From Lyngbya sp. PCC 8106 (GTDB lineage: Bacteria > Cyanobacteriota > Cyanobacteriia > Cyanobacteriales > Microcoleaceae): 64,000 bases of DNA. Below, piece by piece: positions 1 through 8,071 of the stretch (its first letter is position 1; every line of letters starts with the position of its first letter). The stretch spans positions 1 to 64,000 of the forward strand of contig NZ_AAVU01000032.1 of NCBI RefSeq assembly GCF_000169095.1, given 5' to 3'. Both the position numbers and the translations under genes were made by a program. The notes beneath the pieces were generated by a model, which ran no database searches, had not been told where the DNA came from, and was given only the letters and a program-made list of their open reading frames with translations.

Positions 1-24
1 GGGAGGTTGGGAGGTTGGGAGGAT
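1..24. repeat. Short GGGAGGTT-type tandem repeat
   Basis: Tandem GGGAGGTT units open the window, so the array may extend to its left. The same family, in reverse orientation, appears at 9551-9640. The rest of the first 315 bases holds no convincing gene; I see only AT-rich spacer. Confidence 0.6.
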
Positions 25-315
25 TTTTATGAATAAAAAGCTATTTTTCATCGGAAAGAAATCTTCACCCCACCACCCCATCACCCCAGGAACCCTCGGC
101 AATTTTTAATTGAGAATGAAACAGCCCTGGTTTTAGGAGAGGGGTTGGGGTAGAGGTTCTAGCCAAACTCAAATATCGGGCTTCAACATCTCAAAGCCCG
201 ATACAGGTTTATTAAAACTGGTTTTGAAGGGAAACGTTAAAGTTTATTTTAAAAGGGCTATCACTTTCGGAGAATTACCTCTGGGGAGAACCTCGGAAAT
301 TGCTAATCGAATTAA

Positions 316-519
316 TTAGTTGCGCTTTAGACTAGAAACGTGTATTATCAATCCTGTCTCTGGGTCAACAACTTGAGAGCGAGAAATTGCGATCGAAGAA
401 TCAGCAGTCTCTATAGACTGTTTGAATAAGCACGAAACCGAACTAGCAGTAACAAACCCAAAAGCAACAATAGCGGACACACCAATCCCAAGAGGATTCA
501 AACGTTTCATGGTTTCCAT
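316..519 (-). CDS. Small hypothetical membrane or exported protein
   Basis: A 67-residue protein that I do not recognise. Residues about 10-30 form one hydrophobic stretch (GIGVSAIVAFGFVTASS) after a short basic start (METMKRLN), consistent with a signal anchor or signal peptide. The rest is polar, with a VVDPETG segment. M4 is an alternative start. It lies 85 bases downstream of the MoaD-like gene on the same strand but nothing ties the two functionally. The gene is plausible because the start region looks like a normal signal sequence; no homology is claimed. Confidence 0.45.
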   Translation of the reverse strand: METMKRLNPLGIGVSAIVAFGFVTASSVSCLFKQSIETADSSIAISRSQVVDPETGLIIHVSSLKRN

Positions 520-604
520 AACGTTTTTAGAGTTATATTTACTACTCTATTCGATTTTCGGTGAGTTTGTCATGAATTCCGGATGAAAAATTTCTCAGAT
601 TTGT

Positions 605-865
605 TTAACCTCCACTGACAGGCGGAATCAGAACTACCTCATCACCGTTACTCAGAGGAGTTTCTGGAGGAACAAACTGTAAATTCACACCAAAATGAGT
701 CAGAGGACGCCAGCGTTCCAGTTCGGGATGTTCCCCAATACAATGTTCGAGAACTTGAGAAACCGGAGTTTGAGGGGGCAGAGTTAAAACCAGTTTACGA
801 ACTTTGTAGACTTCTTGATAGATCGCAAACAGTTGAACAGTCACGGTAATCGCTAAACTAGACAT
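605..865 (-). CDS. MoaD/ThiS-like sulfur-carrier protein
   Basis: An 86-residue beta-grasp protein ending in Pro-Pro-Val-Ser-Gly-Gly. The C-terminal Gly-Gly is the hallmark of the MoaD/ThiS sulfur carriers, in which the terminal glycine is adenylated and thiocarboxylated by an E1-like enzyme. The segment NGDEVVLIPPVSGG matches the usual end of MoaD-family proteins, and the length is normal (about 80-90 residues). Molybdopterin synthase small subunit is the likeliest role, but no moaE or moeB lies in the window, so a general sulfur-carrier role cannot be excluded. The gene stands alone on the minus strand. Confidence 0.75.
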   Translation of the reverse strand: MSSLAITVTVQLFAIYQEVYKVRKLVLTLPPQTPVSQVLEHCIGEHPELERWRPLTHFGVNLQFVPPETPLSNGDEVVLIPPVSGG

Positions 866-909
866 ACCAACACTACTCCACTTTTTGATTTAATCGATTG
901 GGTAATAGG

Positions 910-993
910 TATAGCACTACGCGCAAGTCAAAAGTTGATTATAAGGGCTTTTCAGCTTCTGGCAATGTCTTAACTAATATGCGTAGTGCTATA
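910..993. mobile_element. MITE-like element with 13-bp perfect terminal inverted repeats
   Basis: TATAGCACTACGC (910-922) is repeated as its exact reverse complement GCGTAGTGCTATA (981-993), enclosing 58 bases with no gene. The ends begin and finish with TA, as expected for an element inserting at TA dinucleotides. The size (84 bp) and lack of coding capacity fit a MITE mobilised in trans. A partial end, TATAGCACTAC, also occurs at 36312-36322 beside the WD40 island. Confidence 0.55.
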
Positions 994-1072
994 ACCCTCT
1001 TCTGTCACTCTCCGAGAAGTAGAATAAGAAAATTAACAGATATAGAGAAGTTTTTCAGAGTCAGTTTATTTG

Positions 1073-2494
1073 TCACTTGACTTCCTCAATATCGTTCAAT
1101 TTCCAAGTCTGGTCAAAGAAGGACTCTAGCGGACCATAAAGACGGAAAACACCAGTCCAGCCTTTATTCGGTAAGGTTTCGATCCAGTTCTTCTCTTTTC
1201 CTGCGGGGGCTTCTGGGCCGAAGTAAAGATCAACTGAACCATCTTCATTGATAACTGGGTCGGTATAGGAACTAATAGTAGGCATAGGTTTAGCCACCTG
1301 AATCATAGAACGGGAAGCTGAATCGTAAACTATCAGAGACCAAAAGTTCTTGGCAGGGATACCAGCCGGAATATGCAGTTGATAATTTTTGTCACCATTA
1401 AGCGGGTTGCCATCTTTGTCTTGGTGACTGCAGAGATATTGGGAACCACCACCAACTGTCTTCGATGCCATTGCTGGAGTCACAGCAGTAGCGTAAGCAG
1501 CAAATAAAGCCTGAGCGTCATAATTAAAATAGCCTGCTGGATCGAAAGTGTATTTACCGCCCACAAAAGGATTCCACCACTTGCGATCTTTATATATCCA
1601 TTTGTCGTCGCCCACATAATCCCACATATTGGCACGGAGCATGGCAGCACCAACCGCGACAGCTTCCTCAAGGGTAGATTTGAGCTGGGCATCGGGCTGG
1701 AAAGGCTTGCCGAATTCCATGCCAATTGAGGCGAGGAGGAACTTCTGTCCATCAGGAAGGGCATCGGGATGCTCTTGTTCAACCAGATGACCCAATTCTT
1801 CCATGTAAGTATAATTCTCAGAGTGAACGGTATCAATCTCCATTCCACTGGCGTTGATCAGTTCAGTCGGTTCAGGATTGTCCTTATTACTAAGAGGATA
1901 AATCTTGAGATGCTCTTTATAGAGAGCATTGGCAACATCCGGCTTATTGTCTACAAGATTCAGGCGAATTGCACACCACACACTATAAGTTTTGGACTGC
2001 ATAACATAGTAGCCTTCTGGTATCTTGCCCTCATAGCCAGGAGGAAGGATGAGAAACTTACCACCTTCTCCCTTGTCAGGCCCCATCATTCCCATATCAC
2101 CGATGTAGCGCATCCACATATCATTGATCAGCCCCAAAGCTTTAGGCGGAGACTCGATCACAGTTGGTCCATCACCTTTGAGATCGAGGAAAGTCATGGC
2201 ATAGACGGTCTCGCTATTGGCTGTGAGCAATATTGATTTGGAGTCCATCCGGTTCTTCCAAACCGAAACCTGATTGGCTTTACCAAAACCTGCATTGGCC
2301 AATGATTTTCGCATAGCGTAGAGGGAAACTCCAAAGGTGTTTTGGGTGAAGACTTCTACAGCACGGTAAAAGGTACGAAACTCAAACAAGGTTTTGACGG
2401 CTTTCGGTGTAGGAAAACCTCGCTCAAATTCCAGGGAACCAATGCGGGATTCGATGGTGCGTGTTTCAATGTATTTAGGTGTTTGTTCTGCCAC
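1073..2494 (-). CDS. DUF1254/DUF1214 domain protein
   Basis: I choose GTG at 2494 as start (473 residues) because AGGAG lies about 8 bases upstream; an upstream in-frame ATG at 2554 would add 20 residues but has no such site. The N-terminal half (FEFRTFYRAVEVFTQNTFG, SETVYAMTFLDL) matches DUF1254, and the C-terminal half (LHIPAGIPAKNFWSLIVYD, then LYFGPEAPAGKEKNWIETLP) matches DUF1214, the usual arrangement of this family. Biochemical function is not established. There is no signal peptide from the GTG start, so the copy appears cytosolic. It is monocistronic on the minus strand, with the MITE-like element downstream. Confidence 0.85.
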   Translation of the reverse strand: MAEQTPKYIETRTIESRIGSLEFERGFPTPKAVKTLFEFRTFYRAVEVFTQNTFGVSLYAMRKSLANAGFGKANQVSVWKNRMDSKSILLTANSETVYAMTFLDLKGDGPTVIESPPKALGLINDMWMRYIGDMGMMGPDKGEGGKFLILPPGYEGKIPEGYYVMQSKTYSVWCAIRLNLVDNKPDVANALYKEHLKIYPLSNKDNPEPTELINASGMEIDTVHSENYTYMEELGHLVEQEHPDALPDGQKFLLASIGMEFGKPFQPDAQLKSTLEEAVAVGAAMLRANMWDYVGDDKWIYKDRKWWNPFVGGKYTFDPAGYFNYDAQALFAAYATAVTPAMASKTVGGGSQYLCSHQDKDGNPLNGDKNYQLHIPAGIPAKNFWSLIVYDSASRSMIQVAKPMPTISSYTDPVINEDGSVDLYFGPEAPAGKEKNWIETLPNKGWTGVFRLYGPLESFFDQTWKLNDIEEVK

Positions 2495-2792
2495 TTTTAA
2501 TTCTCCTAGCAATTTAGATGATTTCAGAAAATGGGTTTCGGCGTTATTCAACAAATATCGTTAGTTGATAACCTCTCTAGCCTGCAATGATCGGAGTTGT
2601 CAGCAAGAAGTATTCACTCTCAATAGAAGATTACAAGATCATGCTCCAGCATCTCCGAATGACAGAGTAGATCAGTAGATATGAAGTTAGAAGTCGTGAG
2701 GTCAAAATTTCCCGATCTTCTGATCTTCATCAATAATGTTTAAGTCATCACACGGCTAACTTCTCGGAATGTTTGGGGTAATCATAGAGTAT

Positions 2793-2940
2793 CTAAAACC
2801 CTTCAACATATTCTCGGGCAATTTCGGAAAGGGGGCGAGTCGGAACAAAATTCATAAAGAGTTGTAACTCGGCTAAGGCCTGATCAGGTTCTTTTGTGCG
2901 GGGTTTACGACCATACAGAGTAATGATATCGCAAAATAGA
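2793..2940 (-). pseudogene. Possible gene remnant, C-terminal fragment
   Basis: The minus strand reads about 50 codons ending at TAG (2793-2795) with protein-like composition, including YGRKPRTKEPDQALAELQ and RPLSEIAREYVEGF, but there is no upstream start codon before a stop. It looks like the 3' end of a lost gene. I do not recognise the family. The call rests only on composition and is weak. Confidence 0.25.
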
Positions 2941-2987
2941 AGGTTCAGTCTACCTTAATTACTCTGATTTCATATTCTAAAAACAAG

Positions 2988-3143
2988 CTACAGCAGATCG
3001 ACAACGACACAACAGTAACTACAACGCCAATAAGTTTTACTTAAAAGGATATGACGAGGTAAACTATTGTGAGAATGACAAGCTGAACAAGTTTGTTTTT
3101 CCCGATTGGAAACATTAAGCTCTTTTTGAGCAGGACTATTCAC
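2988..3143 (-). CDS. Small zinc-ribbon-like protein
   Basis: A 51-residue reading frame from GTG 3143 to TAG 2988. It contains two paired-cysteine knuckles, CSACH (about residues 20-24) and WRCSYCC (about 40-46), spaced as in a zinc ribbon. No clear ribosome binding site precedes the GTG, so it could be a fragment, for example of a transposase with an N-terminal zinc ribbon. The neighbouring remnant at 2793-2940 argues that this 700-base interval is a graveyard of decayed genes. Confidence 0.35.
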   Translation of the reverse strand: MNSPAQKELNVSNREKQTCSACHSHNSLPRHILLSKTYWRCSYCCVVVDLL

Positions 3144-3210
3144 TTTTATCAAAATTTGATGATTTGGATGTTTTTATGGCGAAGTCATAGCAAACAGCCT
3201 GGCTTTCAAA

Positions 3211-3241
3211 GCCTGAAGCCTTGCTTAACTCAGCTTCAGGC
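3211..3241. terminator. Hairpin downstream of the DUF1816 gene
   Basis: GCCTGAAGC (3211-3219) and GCTTCAGGC (3233-3241) form a perfect 9-bp stem with a 13-base loop, 32 bases past the minus-strand gene ending at 3273. There is no strong T-run, so it may be a weak terminator or an RNA-stabilising hairpin. Confidence 0.4.
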
Positions 3242-3272
3242 CGTTTAAGAAGGATTTGTTCTCAGTTTGACG

Positions 3273-3776
3273 TTAAGGACTCAGATAAGATGGAATAAAG
3301 GTAGAAAACTCTGAATCCACACAAAAATTCCGCATTTCTTCGGGTAAAATTGTCATGCTTTTCGGAATGCCGCGTTTAATATTCAGCTCAAAAATTTTAG
3401 TATTTTCCGACTGCAAATCTTCTAGATAACCTTCTACAGAATGTTGAGCCTCAATTCCACTGGCAAACGGGCCAAAGTAGTAAATACATTTTGGAGATTC
3501 AGTCACAACCTCTATCCAACAGGCTAACCCCATCTTCTCTAAATATGAGGTAAAAATTTCTTCAGCCTCCTCGGTGAATAGATCTTTTTCAAACTCTAGT
3601 TGATCTTCTACAGATTGATCTTCTACAGATTGATCGAGTAAAGATTGATCGAACACTAGAGTCGTTTTTTTTTGCTGTTTAGTTTCGATTTTTTCCTCCA
3701 GAAAAGTTCCGAACAGTTTTTCAGCATAATACTTGATTTTCTGAGCCATTGTCTGAGGGTGTTCAAAAGTAGTCAT
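3273..3776 (-). CDS. DUF1816 domain protein
   Basis: A 167-residue protein. The C-terminal half (about residues 75-150) matches cyanobacterial DUF1816: CWIEVVTESPKCIYYFGPF followed by a segment ending in IKRGIPKSMTILPEE. DUF1816 is often found near phycobilisome linker or regulatory genes, but no direct function is assigned. The N-terminal half is acidic and low in complexity; an in-frame duplication of 15 bp (3602-3616 and 3617-3631) creates the repeated DQSVEDQSVEDQ. It sits downstream of the HTH-NACHT gene on the same strand with a 220-base gap, so co-transcription is uncertain. Confidence 0.75.
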   Translation of the reverse strand: MTTFEHPQTMAQKIKYYAEKLFGTFLEEKIETKQQKKTTLVFDQSLLDQSVEDQSVEDQLEFEKDLFTEEAEEIFTSYLEKMGLACWIEVVTESPKCIYYFGPFASGIEAQHSVEGYLEDLQSENTKIFELNIKRGIPKSMTILPEEMRNFCVDSEFSTFIPSYLSP

Positions 3777-3996
3777 GGTTTCTTGGGTTTCCTGATCTTG
3801 TAATGGTGTGTAATTTATGGTTTGCTGAGTTGTCTGATAACTCTTACTCTAATACACCCCTGTTTAAGATGAAGTATATCCCCCAAAGAATTATTGTATG
3901 AGTTGTAAAAGTTGTGTTGTTTGTTAGGAAAATTCACAAGTCATCAGGGATTTTATCTTTTCAAACATCTTCAAATTTATATCAATCAATCAAGCT

Positions 3997-6318
3997 CTAC
4001 GCCCACTCCCTCTGTTCAAGTTCATCGATAGACAATAGCAAAGATTCTTTGATTTCCTGGCGTACAACCTCCGTTACATTTGAGACACTATTGAGACAGT
4101 CCAGCAACAATCGATGAGCTTGGTAATAACCCTGTAAAGTTTCCTGTTGTTCAACACTAAAGTTCCAATTGTGTTGAATATTTCGATACTGCAAAATCTT
4201 TTTGCGGAGTTGCTCTATCCAATTTGTATAATTTACTTTAAATTCTTCGGGAAAGCTTGTTTGATTTGACAATAAATCAACGAGCTGCTGTTTGAGTTTT
4301 TGCAAAACAGACTTAAACTCTGAATCAACCACAACAATTAACACATTATCTAAGGCTTCGCGAAAAACCTGAACATCAATCTGATCATGTTTCTGAGTCT
4401 TTTTGACTAAATCACTCAATAACCCATCTAAGAATATTCCCTGATCTAAGGTACAAGCTAGGGTAAAATCAGGGGCTAATTCAGGAGATTTAGTCAACGC
4501 AAAGTAAAACGCCCGAGTCGCCTCTAAAGGGGGTGAATTCGCAACCTTCCGAGACTTTTGGCTTACCCAAGTCAAATACTCTTGCAGAAACGAATCTTCA
4601 GCAAGGATGCTATCAATTTGTTGCTTGATTAACTCCATAAAAGTATCTGCACTCCGCAACATAGAGGCGGTTAACAAAAAGATTTCTCGATATTGGGGTT
4701 CATTGATGTACTGAACCAAATCCTGTAACTGTTGATCCCGTTGTCGCAAATTATAATCAGCGACAATTTTTCGAGCTGTAAAATATTCTTGAAATGCTAA
4801 AAAGGAGAAGGAAAAAAGACCTGGTGAACGTTCTACTATGATTCCATGCTGGAGTTCAATTGCCTTGAGAATTGCTTCACTACTGAGCATAAGTTCCTCG
4901 GCATTAATCGAATCTTGAGACAAATCAAACAGTTCCTCCGCGATATATTGCAAGATCAAACTTTTTTTAAACAGGAATTTCCCTGCTTGGAATGTGTCTG
5001 CTGCCAAATTACTAAATAACTTTAGCTTTTGAGAGAGTGATAACCTTTGATACGCTTGATCTCCACTCACATTTTTATCTTGATCCCACTTGCCGATCAG
5101 TAAGTCTAGACACTGTTTATACAGTACACTTTTTTGGAGAGGAAATTTTTGATCATAGCTAAATATCCAGCAAGCCAGATGTAGAAACAAAGGTCTAACA
5201 ATCAGTTGACGTAAATGTAGGTGTTCGGGTTTGTTAATCTGTTTGATGAATTGAGATGTTTGTATTAAAGCATCATCAACATCAGTCTTCGTAAATGCGA
5301 TAAACCACTTCTGGGCAAAATTGGCAATTTTTTCTTCGCTAAACTGAGCAATTTCAACATCGGTGAAGCCTCTGAGCTTGACTTCTTGGGCTGCGTTTCG
5401 ACAACTAACCACAAACAAGTTGTTTTGATATTTATCGGAAAAACGACGGATTTCTTTGATCATCGCTTGATTATTTTTCAAGACAACTTGATCAAATCCA
5501 TCCAGCAAGATAAACATCCGACCTGTATGCAGCAACATCATTAATAGTGTTGTGTTGCTCAGATCTGAGGTGTTAAATTCTGTCGAAATATAGTTTAATA
5601 GACTAATCTTTCCGGTTTCTTCACATTCATCAGCAAAATCCATCAAGTTGATAAAAATCGGAACTCGATTATTTAAAATTCGACCTCGATTGCATTGAAT
5701 CGCTAGATGTTGTAAAAAGGTGGTTTTACCTGCTCCCGGTATGCCTAATACTCTCAGTTTAGAGTAGGTTTGTAGGGCTTCGATTCCGGAGATATTGTTC
5801 TGGGTTACATCACCTAAACCTAAGCGTTCAAGTTCTTCTGATGTCGGATTTTCGAGGCTAGGATTGAAGTCATTGAGATCGACCCAGTATTTCTTATTGA
5901 CGTCTTCTAAGATATCCACATCAATATAAATGTCATCAAGCTGGATCGGACGGTTCATCTCTAACAATGTTAAACTGCCACATCGATCTTCTATTTTTTC
6001 GTAGCGTTTTGATCGCACCTGCTGAACAATCACGTTAATATCAAGGTTTTCTGAGGTTTGTTGAAGATATGACGAACTATCTGAGAGGTCAGCAGGTGGA
6101 TTTTCCGCAATCTCTCGCCAGTCTAGATTCAGTAAATTGCAAATCTCTAAAAAAGTATGACGTTCTATCGAGCGGTTCGTAAAAAATCTCCAAATGGGTT
6201 GACGAGTTTTGAGATTAACTTCTGCGGCTAACTGTTCTTGTGTCCAGCCTTTGGATAAAAAAGCTTTTTTCGCCTTTTTTGCTCCATCAGGGGAGGTTTT
6301 CAGTGATCGTTTAGACAT
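3997..6318 (-). CDS. NACHT NTPase with N-terminal helix-turn-helix
   Basis: I place the start at ATG 6318 (773 residues), with AGGAGCG just upstream; the frame is open to 6369. Residues about 8-70 form an XRE/Cro-like helix-turn-helix (GWTQEQLAAEVNLKTRQPIW, then LEICNLLNLDW). A NACHT module follows: Walker A GIPGAGKTT at about 192-200 and Walker B MFILLDGFDQV at about 268-278. The rest is a long helical region without recognisable WD40, TPR or LRR repeats. NACHT proteins of bacteria (bNACHT) include anti-phage sensors that act through regulated oligomerisation. The HTH could bind DNA or serve as an adaptor. No effector domain is visible. About 790 bases of gene-free DNA lie upstream. Confidence 0.85.
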   Translation of the reverse strand: MSKRSLKTSPDGAKKAKKAFLSKGWTQEQLAAEVNLKTRQPIWRFFTNRSIERHTFLEICNLLNLDWREIAENPPADLSDSSSYLQQTSENLDINVIVQQVRSKRYEKIEDRCGSLTLLEMNRPIQLDDIYIDVDILEDVNKKYWVDLNDFNPSLENPTSEELERLGLGDVTQNNISGIEALQTYSKLRVLGIPGAGKTTFLQHLAIQCNRGRILNNRVPIFINLMDFADECEETGKISLLNYISTEFNTSDLSNTTLLMMLLHTGRMFILLDGFDQVVLKNNQAMIKEIRRFSDKYQNNLFVVSCRNAAQEVKLRGFTDVEIAQFSEEKIANFAQKWFIAFTKTDVDDALIQTSQFIKQINKPEHLHLRQLIVRPLFLHLACWIFSYDQKFPLQKSVLYKQCLDLLIGKWDQDKNVSGDQAYQRLSLSQKLKLFSNLAADTFQAGKFLFKKSLILQYIAEELFDLSQDSINAEELMLSSEAILKAIELQHGIIVERSPGLFSFSFLAFQEYFTARKIVADYNLRQRDQQLQDLVQYINEPQYREIFLLTASMLRSADTFMELIKQQIDSILAEDSFLQEYLTWVSQKSRKVANSPPLEATRAFYFALTKSPELAPDFTLACTLDQGIFLDGLLSDLVKKTQKHDQIDVQVFREALDNVLIVVVDSEFKSVLQKLKQQLVDLLSNQTSFPEEFKVNYTNWIEQLRKKILQYRNIQHNWNFSVEQQETLQGYYQAHRLLLDCLNSVSNVTEVVRQEIKESLLLSIDELEQREWA

Positions 6319-7105
6319 AGAATCGCTCCTAATATATACCCAAAAAAAGTTCATATAAACAGATGACAAGATTTTTGGGTGATAAGTATATTTGTCACTT
6401 TTAGATCATGAATAGATTCTCTGATTTTGAGAGTGACTAAGTATATTTTCTGATGCTTGTTTGATAGATTTTAATAAACATAAAATTCTTACCTTTTTAC
6501 TTTGGGATAGACAACTTAGATTTTCACTAATTCTATACCCAATCCTGGATTCTCTTTGCTTGATTTTGTTGAAGATATACAAATATAGCGTAAATTTTAT
6601 AGTTTGAGGAAATTAATCAACTTAAATTGATAAGTTGAGTCTACTCACCAAGGTCTTAAACAGCCAAAAAAACTATCTGTAGTTGGATTGTATCATTTGT
6701 AGAACACTTTGAATACCAAATCATCAAGAATTGTTGATTTTTGTTAAAACTGTAAATAAATCAAACAAATCAAACAATAAATCAAACAAATTAGACTTCT
6801 TTAAACTTTGAATTTCAATCAACAAAAAAGTGAAAATCTTGTGAACAGCTTTTTTAAAAACGGAGAATTATGTATTTCAAAATATTTTATTCATTTATTA
6901 TCTCTCAATTATACAAGTTATTTGTAATTGAGTAGAGGTAAATAAGGATATTAAGCATTATTTGTCAAGTACATTGCGCCAAATCAGCAATTTTGTTTGA
7001 TCTGATCAATCATAAGTTAAAGTTATCAGTTCACAGTAGACCAGGATTTTTTCTGGGGATCACGGCACAATATGAAAGAAACGAGAAAAACAGTGCCAGG
7101 AGTAT
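6319..7105. other. AT-rich intergenic region without a recognisable gene
   Basis: About 790 bases between the divergent NACHT and aldo/keto reductase genes. It is very AT-rich and has many TAAA and CAAATCAAAC-like short direct repeats near 6750-6800. I find no convincing reading frame, RNA gene or transposon end. It must hold the promoters of both flanking genes, but I cannot place them with confidence. Confidence 0.5.
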
Positions 7106-8071
7106 TTGACTGTGACATCCACGACAACCACGACCACACTCGGACAAACAGGAATCATCGTTCCCTCACTATGTATTGGCACCTGGTCTTGGGGTGATAA
7201 CTTCTTCTGGGACTATGGTAAAAGCTTCGGTGAAGCAGAAGTTGAAGCTGCATTTAATACCGCTTTAGAGTTGGGGATCAACTTTTTTGATACCGCAGAA
7301 GTCTATGGACAGGGCTTATCTGAGGCGTTACTCGGAAAGTTCATGCAAAAAACCAATCAGCCCGTGATCATGGCAACCAAGTATGGCCCGTTACCCTGGC
7401 GAATTTGGGAAAATGCGGTAGCTGATGCCATCACAGCAAGCCTGAAACGGTTACAGGTGCCTCAAGTGGCGTTGTACCAAGTTCATTGGCCGTTTACCTT
7501 TTTTATGACCCAGGAAACGTTAATGAATGCCCTCGCCGATGAAGTGCAACAAGGACGAATTTTAGCCGTTGGGGTGAGTAACTATTCGGCTTCGGAAATG
7601 GAACTCGCCTATGATGTTTTAGCACGACGGGGTATACCGTTAGCCACAAATCAAGTGAAATACTCCTTACTCAACCGCAAAATCGAACAAAAAGGAATTT
7701 TAGCGAAGGCGCGTCAGTTGGGCGTGACTTTACTCGCTTATAGTCCGTTAGCCCAAGGACTCCTGACCGGAAAATATACCCCGAGTAACCCGCCTGTGGG
7801 TGGGCGGCGGATAGATGCTCGCTTTTCACCAGCCGGACTCCAACAAGTAGAACCCGTCATGTCTGTAGTGCGTCAAATTGCCGCCAAATATCAACGGACA
7901 CCCGCTCAAGTAGCGTTAAATTGGATTAATGCTCAAACAGGAGTGATTGCGATCGCCGGAGCTAAAAACGCCGCTCAAGTTAAAGATGATGCCGGGGCTT
8001 TAGGGTGGGAAATGAGCCAAGCCGAACTCGACCAACTCGAACAAGTTAGTCGTCCCTGGCTTTCAAAGTGA
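7106..8071 (+). CDS. Aldo/keto reductase
   Basis: A 321-residue NAD(P)H-dependent oxidoreductase of the aldo/keto reductase superfamily with the full catalytic set: Asp and Tyr in FFDTAEVYG, Lys in ATKYGP and His in QVHWPF. The cofactor-binding C-terminal barrel end (VIAIAGAKNAAQVKDDAGAL) is intact. The frame opens with TTG (7106), with GTG (7112) as alternative; AGGAG at 7098-7102 is better spaced for the GTG, giving 319 residues. The substrate is unknown; homologues reduce diverse aldehydes and ketones. An IS200/IS605-type element begins directly after its stop codon, so the gene end just escaped disruption. Confidence 0.9.
   Translation: MTVTSTTTTTTLGQTGIIVPSLCIGTWSWGDNFFWDYGKSFGEAEVEAAFNTALELGINFFDTAEVYGQGLSEALLGKFMQKTNQPVIMATKYGPLPWRIWENAVADAITASLKRLQVPQVALYQVHWPFTFFMTQETLMNALADEVQQGRILAVGVSNYSASEMELAYDVLARRGIPLATNQVKYSLLNRKIEQKGILAKARQLGVTLLAYSPLAQGLLTGKYTPSNPPVGGRRIDARFSPAGLQQVEPVMSVVRQIAAKYQRTPAQVALNWINAQTGVIAIAGAKNAAQVKDDAGALGWEMSQAELDQLEQVSRPWLSK

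Noticed and set aside
898..1080. 60-residue plus-strand reading frame
   Set aside because: It runs across the MITE-like element and has no coding features.
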